NCBI GenBank assembly: GCA_022792885.1
Contig: JAAWBX010000012.1
Span: 1 to 64,000 of the forward strand
Length of the DNA stretch: 64,000 nt
From: Lachnospiraceae bacterium
Lineage (GTDB): Bacteria > Bacillota > Clostridia > Lachnospirales > Lachnospiraceae
Direction of reading: 5' to 3'
The position numbers and the translations under genes were made by a program. Shown here one piece after another: positions 49,209 to 57,427 of the stretch; position 1 is the first letter of the stretch, and each line of letters starts with the position of its first letter. Below the pieces are notes generated by a model. The model did not search any database. It was not told where the DNA came from and saw nothing but the letters and a program-made list of their open reading frames with translations.

Positions 49209-51368
49209 ATGGGAGGAAAGAAACAAAGGGCCGTCTTGGACGGGTTTCGCGTTTTGTGCGCTTTTCTGGTCGTGGCGATTCACACTTCGCCGCTTTTATC
49301 CGTCAGTGAGACGGCGGATTTTGTGCTGACCCGGGTGTTCGCCCGGGTTGCGGTGCCGTTCTTCTTTGTGCTGACCGGTTATTTTATGGCGCCGCATCTG
49401 GAAGCTTCGGACCGGGATTATCGAAATCGTTTTCTGAAAAAAATAGCAGCCGTTTATGGTTTGAGCATGCTTTTATATCTGCCTTTGAATCTTTACAGTG
49501 GTTATTTCGGAGAAGGATTTTCGGGCGGAAAAGTGGTTTTGGATATTTTGTTTGGGGGGACGTTTTATCATCTATGGTATTTGCCCGCCGTGCTGTTTGG
49601 CGTATGGTTTGTCTGGCTTCTCGTGGAAAAGGCGGGTTTTAAGCGGGCGTTTTTCTGCTCCGCGATTCTTTATCTGATCGGATTGTTCGGGGACAGCTAT
49701 TATGGACTGGCGTCGGAAATTCCGGCGGTAAAAGCCCTGTACGACGGTATTTTTTCAATTAGTGAGTATACGAGAAACGGTCTGTTTTTTGCTCCGATAT
49801 TTCTTCTGACGGGAGCCGGCTGCGTGAGGGAAGAGAAGGTGGCTTTCGGAAAAGGAGTTGCGGGAAGCGCGGTGCTTCTGGCGCTGATGACCGGAGAAGG
49901 GCTGACGTTGTATTTTCTTGGCCTGCAGCGTCACGACAGTATGTATATTCTTCTGATTCCCCTTGTTTACCTGCTCTTTCAGACGCTGCGGGCTTTGGAC
50001 GGCTGCGGAAGGAAGGCGTTTCGGGATATTTCGCTTTTGATTTATGTGCTGCATCCCTGGTTTATCGTGTTGGTGAGAGGTGCGGCGAAAGTGCTGAAGA
50101 TTACGCCTTTTTTTGTGGAAAACAGTTTGATCCATTATCTGGCGGTATGTGCGGCAACGTTTTTTGCTTCGATATTTTTCTACGGACTTGCGGAGTACGG
50201 AAAGACGTCCGGGAAAATTGCCCGGATATCCGGAAAGGAACGGCCGGGGGTAAAATCGCGGGCCTGGGTTGAGATCGAGGGGGAAGCGATCCGTCATAAC
50301 ATGGAAGAAATTCGGCGTCTTCTTCCGGAGCGGACGGGAATCCTGGGCGTTTTAAAAGCCGACGCTTACGGGCACGGAGCCGTCAAAACGGCGCGGATTT
50401 TAGAAGCGGCCGGCGCGGAAGGCTATGCGGTGGCTTGTCTGTCCGAGGCGGTAGCCCTGCGAAAAGCCGGGATCAAAGGAGAGATTCTGATTCTGGGATG
50501 GACGGATCCGAAGGAGGCCGGCTGTCTGGCCCGCTATCGGTTGACTCAGACCGTCGTGGACGCGGTCTACGCCCGGATGCTGAGCCACCGGGGTATTCCG
50601 CTTAAGGTGCATGTGAAGATCGATACGGGTATGCATCGGCTGGGCGTTTCGAACGAGGCGTATGAGGAGATTACGAAGATATTCCGGTGCCGTAATTTGA
50701 AAATAGAAGGGATTTTTTCTCACCTGTGCGTTTCGGATACGCGAAAAAAGGAGGATCTGGCTTATACGGAAACTCAGATACAAAGGTATTTTGACCTGGT
50801 CGGCCGGCTGAAGCGGGACGGTTATCCGGTGGGGCGGACCCATATTCAGGCGAGTTACGGGATCTTAAATTATCCGAATCTGAATTGCGATCTGGCGAGG
50901 CCCGGTCTGATCCTTTACGGGATAAAGAGCGATTCGCAGGACGTGTTGTATGATCCGGATTTAAAGCCGGCTCTGGCGTTAAAAGCCCGTGTGGCGCTGG
51001 TTCGGGATCTTGAGCCGGGGGAACGGGCCGGTTACGGAAGAGTTTTTTGCGCAAAAGATTTCCGCCGCCTGGGTGTGGTGACGATCGGTTACGGGGACGG
51101 CGTCCCAAGGAATTATGCGGAGGCGGGAGGGGAAGTGCTTCTGAAAGGAAGCCGGGCTCCGATCGTGGGACGCATCTGTATGGATCAGCTTCTGGTGGAT
51201 GTGACGGAGATTCCAGGGGTGAAAGCCGGGGATACGGCGGTTCTGATCGGAAAAGACGGGAACGGGCAGATCACCTGTGAGGAGATGGCGGAAAAATGCG
51301 GTACGATTACAAATGAGATTTTGAGCCGCCTGGGAAATCGGCTTTTACGGATATATGTGGAAAAATAA
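49209..51368 (+). CDS. vanT: VanT-type membrane serine racemase
   Basis: 719 residues, two parts. Residues 1-335 are an acyltransferase-3-like membrane domain with about ten helices (LDGFRVLCAFLVVAIHTSPLL near 10). Residues 350-719 are an alanine-racemase fold: PLP-binding Lys383 in GVLKADAYGHGAVK, AGYGRVFCAKDFRRLG with the second catalytic tyrosine near 618, and GRICMDQLLVDVTE near 660. In known systems the membrane part brings in L-serine and the racemase part makes D-serine for the ligase. It starts 5 bases after vanXY. No vanRS, vanY or vanW lies beside the cluster. Confidence 0.92.
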   Translation: MGGKKQRAVLDGFRVLCAFLVVAIHTSPLLSVSETADFVLTRVFARVAVPFFFVLTGYFMAPHLEASDRDYRNRFLKKIAAVYGLSMLLYLPLNLYSGYFGEGFSGGKVVLDILFGGTFYHLWYLPAVLFGVWFVWLLVEKAGFKRAFFCSAILYLIGLFGDSYYGLASEIPAVKALYDGIFSISEYTRNGLFFAPIFLLTGAGCVREEKVAFGKGVAGSAVLLALMTGEGLTLYFLGLQRHDSMYILLIPLVYLLFQTLRALDGCGRKAFRDISLLIYVLHPWFIVLVRGAAKVLKITPFFVENSLIHYLAVCAATFFASIFFYGLAEYGKTSGKIARISGKERPGVKSRAWVEIEGEAIRHNMEEIRRLLPERTGILGVLKADAYGHGAVKTARILEAAGAEGYAVACLSEAVALRKAGIKGEILILGWTDPKEAGCLARYRLTQTVVDAVYARMLSHRGIPLKVHVKIDTGMHRLGVSNEAYEEITKIFRCRNLKIEGIFSHLCVSDTRKKEDLAYTETQIQRYFDLVGRLKRDGYPVGRTHIQASYGILNYPNLNCDLARPGLILYGIKSDSQDVLYDPDLKPALALKARVALVRDLEPGERAGYGRVFCAKDFRRLGVVTIGYGDGVPRNYAEAGGEVLLKGSRAPIVGRICMDQLLVDVTEIPGVKAGDTAVLIGKDGNGQITCEEMAEKCGTITNEILSRLGNRLLRIYVEK

Positions 51369-51389
51369 CCGTCTTTTTGCGGAAAACCA

Positions 51390-51418
51390 TTGACAGACAT
51401 GAGAAAGTATGCTAAATA
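51390..51418 (+). promoter_or_regulatory. Promoter of the SPFH-RHH operon
   Basis: TTGACA (51390-51395), 17-base spacer, TAAATA (51413-51418). Confidence 0.75.
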
Positions 51419-51419
51419 T

Positions 51420-51440
51420 ATGATATCAAAAAGATATCAT
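51420..51440. promoter_or_regulatory. Perfect operator-like dyad ATGATATC-N5-GATATCAT
   Basis: A perfect 8-bp inverted repeat spaced by AAAAA covers the expected transcription start of the SPFH gene. The operon's second gene encodes an Arc-like ribbon-helix-helix protein, the probable ligand of this site. Confidence 0.7.
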
Positions 51441-51466
51441 TAAGATACAGACGGGAGGCATACTTT

Positions 51467-52489
51467 ATGGAGAAAACGATGCAGTTGCAACAGGTGGAAG
51501 AGCGAGAGATCCGAAATGCAAGAGGTGGTCGGGCGCTTTTTCTGATCCTTCTGGGCTTTGCCTTATGTGTGGCCGGTTATGTGGGCTGCGGGATCTGTTT
51601 TTCGAAAGGGATGGCCGCGGCGGGCGCGATTCTGGTCGTGGGATCTTCGATCGCTCTGACCGTATTTTTTATATTGCTGGGCGGTCTGCATATCCTGAAG
51701 CCGAAGGAAGCGCTGGTATTGACTTTGTTCGGCCGTTATTACGGAACGATCAAAAAACCGGGTTTTTATTTTACGAATCCTTTTGTGTCCGGCATGCGGC
51801 CGGGCGTGCGGGAGGCGGTGAATCCGGAGGCCGGTCAGGCGGGCAATCTGGGACAGATTCTGTCGGTAAGCAGCGGAAAGGTGTCGGTTCCGGTCAACAA
51901 GAAGATTTCCACAAAAGTTATGACGCTGAACAACGATCGCCAGAAGGTGAACGACGCGCTGGGTAATCCGGTTATCATCGGGGCCGTTGTGATCTGGAAT
52001 GTGGAGAATCCTACAAAAGCGGTGATGAACGTGGAGGATTACCGCGAGTATTTATCCATTCAATGCGATTCGACGATTCGCAACATTGCCAGGCTTTACC
52101 CTTATGACATTGCGGAAGCGGATGCGGACGAGAAGACGCTCAGGGGCAGCAGTCAGGAGATCGCGGCCCGGATGCGGGGCGAACTTCAGGAGAAGGTGGA
52201 GGAAGCCGGTCTGCGCGTGAACGAGGTGAGGATCACGCACCTGGCATACGCGGAGGAAGTAGCGGCGGCCATGCTGCAGAGGCAGCAGGCGGCGGCGATC
52301 ATCGCGGCCCGTCAGAAGATCGTGGAAGGCGCGGTCAGCATGGTGAAGATGGCGATTCATCAGTTAAGCGAGGAAGAAGTGGTGGTACTGGACGAGGAGC
52401 GCAAAGCCGCCATGGTGAGCAATATGCTGGTCGTACTCTGCGGCAACAAGGATCCGCAGCCGGTCGTGAACAGCGGGAGCATTTATTGA
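51467..52489 (+). CDS. SPFH/Band 7 domain membrane protein
   Basis: 340 residues. Two helices (about 25-47 and 53-77) precede the SPFH domain starting LKPKEALVLTLFGRYYGTIKKPGFYF near 82; DYREYLSIQCDSTIRNIARLYP and LRVNEVRITHLAYAEEVAAAML near 250 are typical. The C-terminal helix (about 265-315) is an assembly coiled coil. SPFH proteins form membrane cages or microdomains that organise proteases and other partners. Strong GGGAGGC ribosome site. It is coupled to a small DNA-binding protein gene 23 bases downstream. Confidence 0.9.
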   Translation: MEKTMQLQQVEEREIRNARGGRALFLILLGFALCVAGYVGCGICFSKGMAAAGAILVVGSSIALTVFFILLGGLHILKPKEALVLTLFGRYYGTIKKPGFYFTNPFVSGMRPGVREAVNPEAGQAGNLGQILSVSSGKVSVPVNKKISTKVMTLNNDRQKVNDALGNPVIIGAVVIWNVENPTKAVMNVEDYREYLSIQCDSTIRNIARLYPYDIAEADADEKTLRGSSQEIAARMRGELQEKVEEAGLRVNEVRITHLAYAEEVAAAMLQRQQAAAIIAARQKIVEGAVSMVKMAIHQLSEEEVVVLDEERKAAMVSNMLVVLCGNKDPQPVVNSGSIY

Positions 52490-52512
52490 TCCGGAAATGA
52501 CAGAGCAAGGGG

Positions 52513-52773
52513 GTGAACCTTATCAATTTACCGGATGAGAGAGAACGGCGGTTAAAAGCGAGGCAGGAGGCTTTGGATGCCCTGGAGGCGGACATCCAGA
52601 AAAAAGAAAAGCTCCTGAAAGAAAAAGAAAAAGCGAAAAAACAGGTACTTTTGCGGCTGGCGCCCGGATTGTGGGAGGACATTGCCGCCTGGGCGGAGGA
52701 AGATTTCCGCTCTGTCAACGGGCAGATCGAATATCTGCTTTCCGAGAGCGTGAAGAAGCATAAGAGAAAATAA
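52513..52773 (+). CDS. Arc-like ribbon-helix-helix protein with N-terminal coiled coil
   Basis: 86 residues if read from GTG 52513. Residues 8-45 form a highly charged coiled coil (ERERRLKARQEALDALEADI, then KKEKLLKEKEKAKKQ), and residues 46-80 the ribbon-helix-helix (VLLRLAPGLWEDIAAWAEED, then FRSVNGQIEYLLSE). The start is unclear: AAGGGGGTGA is itself an excellent ribosome site that includes the GTG, and the codon at proper distance is ATC (52522), a non-standard initiator. It likely binds the dyad at 51420. Confidence 0.78.
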   Translation: MNLINLPDERERRLKARQEALDALEADIQKKEKLLKEKEKAKKQVLLRLAPGLWEDIAAWAEEDFRSVNGQIEYLLSESVKKHKRK

Positions 52774-52781
52774 AACGACAA

Positions 52782-52817
52782 AAAACCCGGGAATCTGAAG
52801 GACGATTCCCGGGTTTT
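52782..52817. terminator. Bidirectional terminator (SPFH-RHH operon / chemoreceptor)
   Basis: AAAACCCGGGAATC (52782-52795) pairs perfectly with GATTCCCGGGTTTT (52804-52817). Confidence 0.92.
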
Positions 52818-52825
52818 CGGCGTTT

Positions 52826-54796
52826 TTAATGCGGTTGTTCCGTCTCCGATTCGGTCAGCCGGAATTTGTGGACCAGATTATTCATCAGCAGCGACTGGTT
52901 TGACAGTTCCTGAGCCGTGGCGGCGCTCTGTTCCGAGGTGGCGGAAGTGTTTTGGACCACGGAGGAGATCTGATTGATTCCTTCCGTTACCTGGGAGATC
53001 GAGGAGGTCTGTTCCTCCACCGCCGTCACCACCGCGTTCATTTTGGTCGTGACATTCCCGGCGATTGAGCTGGTTTTATCCAGGGACTGCGTTACCTGAT
53101 GCACTACCTGACCGCCTTCCATGACGGCGGCAATGGAGCTTTCGATCAGTCCTTTGGTGGCCTTAGCGGCTTCGTCCGATTTGGTGGCCAGATTGCGCAC
53201 CTCATTGGCCACTACGGCAAAGCCTTTGCCGGCGGCGCCCGCGCGGGCAGCCTCCACGGCGGCGTTCAGGGCCAGAATATTGGTCTGAAACGCAATGGTT
53301 TCAATGGTATCGATGATCTTGCCGATCTCGGTGGAAGAATTTGAAATTTTCTCCATGGCGGCGTTCAGTTCTTTCACATGCGTTACGCTGATACCGAGCT
53401 GTTCACCCGCTTGATGGACAAATTCTCCTGCTTCTTCTGCCGCCGTTGTGGTCTGTCTGGCGCTGTCCGCGATGCTGGCGGCAGTGGCGGAGAGCTCGTG
53501 GACGGCGCTGGCCTGTTCCGTGGCCCCCTGGCTCAGCGACTGGGCTCCGTCGGATACCTGGACGGCTCCGGCCGCGACGGCTCCGGCCGATTGGCTGATC
53601 TGCAGAAGCGTGTTTTTCAGGGAGTTGTGAATGGCCTTGATGGAGGTTTCGATTGCCGCGAAGTCGCCCCAGTATGTACGAGTGATGTTCTCGCGGAAAT
53701 CGCCTTCACCCATTTTGAACAGGTGGTGAGATACGTCCTGCACCACGTCGTTCAGGCGGCAGATAGTCGCATCCAGGGCTTTTGTCAATTCGGCGGTCTC
53801 GTCCCGGGAGCGCACCGCGGGGGTGGGAGTCTTCAAATCGCCGTCGGCCAGCCGCTCCAGACGGGTAACGCATGCCCGGATGGGGTTGGAGATGGAACGT
53901 CCCACTCTGATCGCCACGGGGAACGTAGCGATCACGACCAGGGCCACTACCAGAACGGTGAGCAGGATGCTCCGGTCCAGCGTGGACTTAAATTCCCGTT
54001 GACTGGCTTCGATGGCAATGCTCCAGTTCTGGTTGCCGCCGATAGGGGCAAAGCCCACAAATTTATTGTCGCCGTAGAAGTTGTAAGTGCCGAACCCGGT
54101 CTCCCCCTGGATCATGCGCTGATTCACCGCGGCTACGTCCGCCACGCTGGGATCGGTTTTGGCGGCTTCAATCATGCTGGAGCCTTTTTCCACCACCGAG
54201 CGGTCCCGATGGCCGATGACATTGCCGTTGTTATCCAGCACATAGGCCACGCCGTCGTTGCCCATGGCCAGATTTATTACGATGTCCGACAGAAAATCCG
54301 CGCTGATGGCGCCGTAGACCACGCCGTCGAAACGGCCGTCCTTGATAATGGGAACTTCCAGGAGGAAGATCATTTGCTTTCCGTCGTTCATAATGTCGGA
54401 GATATAGGGCTGTACGGTTGCCTTACATTGCTGGAAATACTCCTCTTCGGCGTAGCTTTGGCCGGTGGAGGAAAAACCGTCGGCATCCATCTTACCGGTA
54501 TAGAGAAAGCCGTTGCGCTGGGCGATTCCGTCCCGGATGGGTTCCAGTTCCGGGGAGGTGGGATCGGACTCCCGGAAAATATCGGAGGAAGCGGCCTCCT
54601 GAAGGGCGGTCCAGTAGGCGTCCATTCGCCATGTTACCGCGTCCGCCGCCATCTGTGTGGCGGGACCCAGGGTTTTTGTCATCACATAGTCGATGCCGCT
54701 GGCGTTCAAAAAAGCTGTAATTACTCCAATTAGTATGGAGCCGATCAGCACCACCGACAATATGCTGACTTGAATTTTTGATTTGATCGACTTCAT
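52826..54796 (-). CDS. Methyl-accepting chemotaxis protein with dCache-type sensor
   Basis: 656 residues. Helix 9-30, external sensor about 31-285 with a dCache pattern (YSDI-like YISDIMNDGKQMIFLLEVPIIKDGRFDGVVYGAISADFLSDIV near 130-172, and AYVLDNNGNVIGHRD), helix about 285-310, HAMP 310-365, a long linker with a second HAMP-like segment, then the signalling hairpin EIGKIIDTIETIAFQTNILALNAAVEAARAGAAGKGFAVVANEVRNLA near 505-550. Cache sensors usually bind amino acids, amines or organic acids. No other chemotaxis gene is in the window, so the motility machinery is encoded elsewhere. Confidence 0.93.
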   Translation of the reverse strand: MKSIKSKIQVSILSVVLIGSILIGVITAFLNASGIDYVMTKTLGPATQMAADAVTWRMDAYWTALQEAASSDIFRESDPTSPELEPIRDGIAQRNGFLYTGKMDADGFSSTGQSYAEEEYFQQCKATVQPYISDIMNDGKQMIFLLEVPIIKDGRFDGVVYGAISADFLSDIVINLAMGNDGVAYVLDNNGNVIGHRDRSVVEKGSSMIEAAKTDPSVADVAAVNQRMIQGETGFGTYNFYGDNKFVGFAPIGGNQNWSIAIEASQREFKSTLDRSILLTVLVVALVVIATFPVAIRVGRSISNPIRACVTRLERLADGDLKTPTPAVRSRDETAELTKALDATICRLNDVVQDVSHHLFKMGEGDFRENITRTYWGDFAAIETSIKAIHNSLKNTLLQISQSAGAVAAGAVQVSDGAQSLSQGATEQASAVHELSATAASIADSARQTTTAAEEAGEFVHQAGEQLGISVTHVKELNAAMEKISNSSTEIGKIIDTIETIAFQTNILALNAAVEAARAGAAGKGFAVVANEVRNLATKSDEAAKATKGLIESSIAAVMEGGQVVHQVTQSLDKTSSIAGNVTTKMNAVVTAVEEQTSSISQVTEGINQISSVVQNTSATSEQSAATAQELSNQSLLMNNLVHKFRLTESETEQPH

Positions 54797-54970
54797 ATAC
54801 GGTCTTCCTTTTATTGTTTATTTGATTTTGTCCGGATGAAAGCGGCATGGCCGACGGGTGCGCTCCGCGAAGGGCCGCTTTCGCCTTCTGGTTATATTAG
54901 CATAAAGTTCTGGGAGGTTCAATCCTGATTTTAAAGAACTGCCGGGCAAGGATGGCGACGGCAGGCAGTA

Positions 54971-54999
54971 TTGACCCGCCCGTTTGGGAATGGTACAAT
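54971..54999 (+). promoter_or_regulatory. Promoter of the alcohol dehydrogenase gene
   Basis: TTGACC (54971-54976), 17-base spacer, TACAAT (54994-54999). Nothing else recognisable is seen in the rest of the 247-base space after the chemoreceptor. Confidence 0.75.
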
Positions 55000-55043
55000 A
55001 TTAAAAAAACACATTTTATAAAATGGAAAACAGGAGGGTCATT

Positions 55044-56213
55044 ATGAACGATTTTACTTATTGTCTGCCGACAAATTTTGTATTTGGAAAAAGCAAAGAG
55101 ACGGAGACCGGCGCTTACGTGAAGATGTATGGCGGGACGAAGGTTCTGATTCATTACGGCGGCGGTTCGGTGAAACGTTCCGGTTTGCTGGACCGGGTGA
55201 AGGCTTCTCTGGAAGAGGAGGGGATTTCTTATGTGGAGCTGGGCGGCGTGAAGCCGAATCCGAGAGACGGCCTGGTATATGAAGGAATTGAACTGTGCAG
55301 GAAAGAAGGGGTTGATTTTATCCTGGCGGTGGGCGGAGGAAGCACGATCGATTCGTCCAAGGCGATTGCGGTCGGAACGCTGTATCAGGGGGATTTCTGG
55401 GATTTTTATGCCGGGAAACTGCCGGTATCCGAGGCGCTTCCTGTGGGAGCGGTTCTGACGATCGCGGCGGCCGGCAGCGAATCCAGTACCTCGTCGGTCA
55501 TCACGCAGGAATCCACGCTGACGAAGACGTCGATCAAGACGACGAAGGTCCGGCCCAAATTCGCGATTATGAATCCGGGACTGACCGAGACGCTGCCGCC
55601 TTATCAGACGGCCAGCGGGGCTACGGATATCTGCGCGCATGTTTTGGAGCGGTATTTTACCAACACGCCGGAGGTGGAAGTGACGGATCGTTTGTGCGAA
55701 GCGATTCTCCTGACGATGATCCGGGAGGTTCCGCGGGTGCTGGAAGATCCGCATAATTATGAAGCCCGGGCTAATATCATGTGGGCGGGAACCCTGGCTC
55801 ATAACGATACCTGCGGTGTGGGACGGCAGCAGGATTGGGCGACGCATCATCTAGAGCACACGATCTCGGCGTTGATCGACTGCGCTCACGGAGCGGGGCT
55901 GGCGGTTATGTTCCCGGCCTGGATGAAATACAATTATAAACATGACGTTGCGCGGTTTGTGCGGCTGGCCGTGAATGTGTGGGGGTGTGAGGAGAATACG
56001 GACGATCCGGAGGAAACCGCGCTGGCGGGGATCGCCTGTTGGGAGAATTTCTTCCGCTCGATCGGGATGCCGGTCCGCCTGAGCGAACTGGGAGTGACCG
56101 AGGCGGAGATCCCGAAACTTCTGGAACTTTTGGGCGGCGACGATCATCTGGAAGGTAATTTCGTGGTTCTGGATAAGAAAGCCTGCGAGGAGATCTACAG
56201 GCTGGCGCTGTAA
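55044..56213 (+). CDS. Iron-containing alcohol dehydrogenase (BdhA/YqhD-like)
   Basis: 389 residues from ATG 55044 (AGGAGGGTCATT upstream; the frame opens 7 codons earlier inside the ribosome site). NAD(P) binding: AVGGGSTIDSSKAIA near 93. Metal site residues: TDICAHVLERYF near 197, WATHHLEHTISALIDCAHGAGLAVMFPAW near 262-290. It resembles NADPH-dependent butanol or long-chain aldehyde reductases that detoxify or ferment aldehydes. Monocistronic. Confidence 0.92.
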   Translation: MNDFTYCLPTNFVFGKSKETETGAYVKMYGGTKVLIHYGGGSVKRSGLLDRVKASLEEEGISYVELGGVKPNPRDGLVYEGIELCRKEGVDFILAVGGGSTIDSSKAIAVGTLYQGDFWDFYAGKLPVSEALPVGAVLTIAAAGSESSTSSVITQESTLTKTSIKTTKVRPKFAIMNPGLTETLPPYQTASGATDICAHVLERYFTNTPEVEVTDRLCEAILLTMIREVPRVLEDPHNYEARANIMWAGTLAHNDTCGVGRQQDWATHHLEHTISALIDCAHGAGLAVMFPAWMKYNYKHDVARFVRLAVNVWGCEENTDDPEETALAGIACWENFFRSIGMPVRLSELGVTEAEIPKLLELLGGDDHLEGNFVVLDKKACEEIYRLAL

Positions 56214-56354
56214 CGCGTAACAGGATTGCGCGCCGGTGCGGGAAGTCCCGTAAGCTCTTTTTGCCTGCGCTATCATAATACGTTTTCCTCCCTCATAGGA
56301 TAGAATAGCCTTACCGGGCAGGTGGGCGAAATCGGACAGAGTGGAGGGGTGACC

Positions 56355-57332
56355 GTGAATGAGCAGGACACAAGCGTGCTGGAACAGTATGATCTGGAGG
56401 TGTTTCGAACCTGCCGGGGCAGAGGGGCAATTCTCTGTGAAACCAGCCGGGGGCTGAAACTTTTAAAGGAGTGCCGCGCGTCGGCAAAACGGGTGGAAGC
56501 CGAGGCGGAACTTCTGGACCGGCTTGGCGGGGAGAGCGGTATTTTAGCGGATCGTTATGTTCGGAACAGAGAGAACGGGGTGATCAGTACCGAGGAAGAC
56601 GGGACGTCCTATATTTTAAAGGACTGGTATGAAGGCCGGGAGTGCAGCGCCAGGGAGGAGGAGGAAATGCTTCAGGCAGTCCGTTCTCTTGCTGGGCTTC
56701 ATCGGGCGCTGCGCGGCCTGGCCCTGGAAGAGGAAAAATTGAGGGAGTTCGGTCAGACTCCGTCTTTAAAGATCGTGCTGGAAAAACATAACCGGGAATT
56801 GAAGCGGGCCAGGAACTACATACGGAACACGGTTCAGAAACAGGAGTTTGAATTGTGTGTGATCCGGAGTTTCGAGCGCTTCTACAGCCAGGCACAGAAG
56901 GCGCTTTTTTTGTTGGCGGAACAGGCCGGGGAACCTGCACGGCAGCTCTGCCACGGTGATTTTACCCAGCATCATGTGCTGATGGGACGTTTTGGCGCTG
57001 CGATCGTGGACTTCTCCCGGGCGACGATGGGCGTTCAGGTCAGCGATCTTTACCTGTTCATGCGGAAAATGCTGGAAAAGAATAACTGGAACCTGCCTCT
57101 CGGGATCGCGATGAAGGAGGCGTATGAAGAGATCCTGCCTCTTAGCGGCCCGGAGAAGAAATACCTTTATATCCTGTTTTTGTATCCGGAGAAATACTGG
57201 AAACAGATCAATTATTATTATAATGCAAATAAAGCCTGGATACCGGGCCGGAACATCGGGAAATTAACCGTTTTGGAAGCGCAGTTTGAGGCGCGGGAAC
57301 ATTTTCTGAAACGTTTGGAACGGGAATTTTAA
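56355..57332 (+). CDS. CotS-family spore-coat protein (kinase-like fold)
   Basis: 325 residues from GTG 56355, eight bases after GGAGGGG. The aminoglycoside-phosphotransferase-like fold is seen in LCHGDFTQHHVLMGRFGAAIVDFSRATMGVQVSDLYLFMRKMLEKNNW near 206-252, the CotS/YutH signature with the catalytic-loop histidine and aspartates. TSYILKDWYEGREC near 85 is also typical. These proteins coat endospores; some may still phosphorylate a substrate. It supports a spore-forming host. Confidence 0.87.
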   Translation: MNEQDTSVLEQYDLEVFRTCRGRGAILCETSRGLKLLKECRASAKRVEAEAELLDRLGGESGILADRYVRNRENGVISTEEDGTSYILKDWYEGRECSAREEEEMLQAVRSLAGLHRALRGLALEEEKLREFGQTPSLKIVLEKHNRELKRARNYIRNTVQKQEFELCVIRSFERFYSQAQKALFLLAEQAGEPARQLCHGDFTQHHVLMGRFGAAIVDFSRATMGVQVSDLYLFMRKMLEKNNWNLPLGIAMKEAYEEILPLSGPEKKYLYILFLYPEKYWKQINYYYNANKAWIPGRNIGKLTVLEAQFEAREHFLKRLEREF

Positions 57333-57427
57333 CGAGGAAAGCGGGGCCGGACCGGAAGAATTTGATTTCTTTTTCGCGGATTTTATGATATGCTTAAAAC
57401 AGAATCATTTTCTGGGAGGAGGTTCTT

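Noticed and set aside
53378..54733. 451-residue plus-strand frame opposite the chemoreceptor
   Set aside because: Shadow of a GC-biased gene; the minus-strand product has unmistakable MCP motifs.
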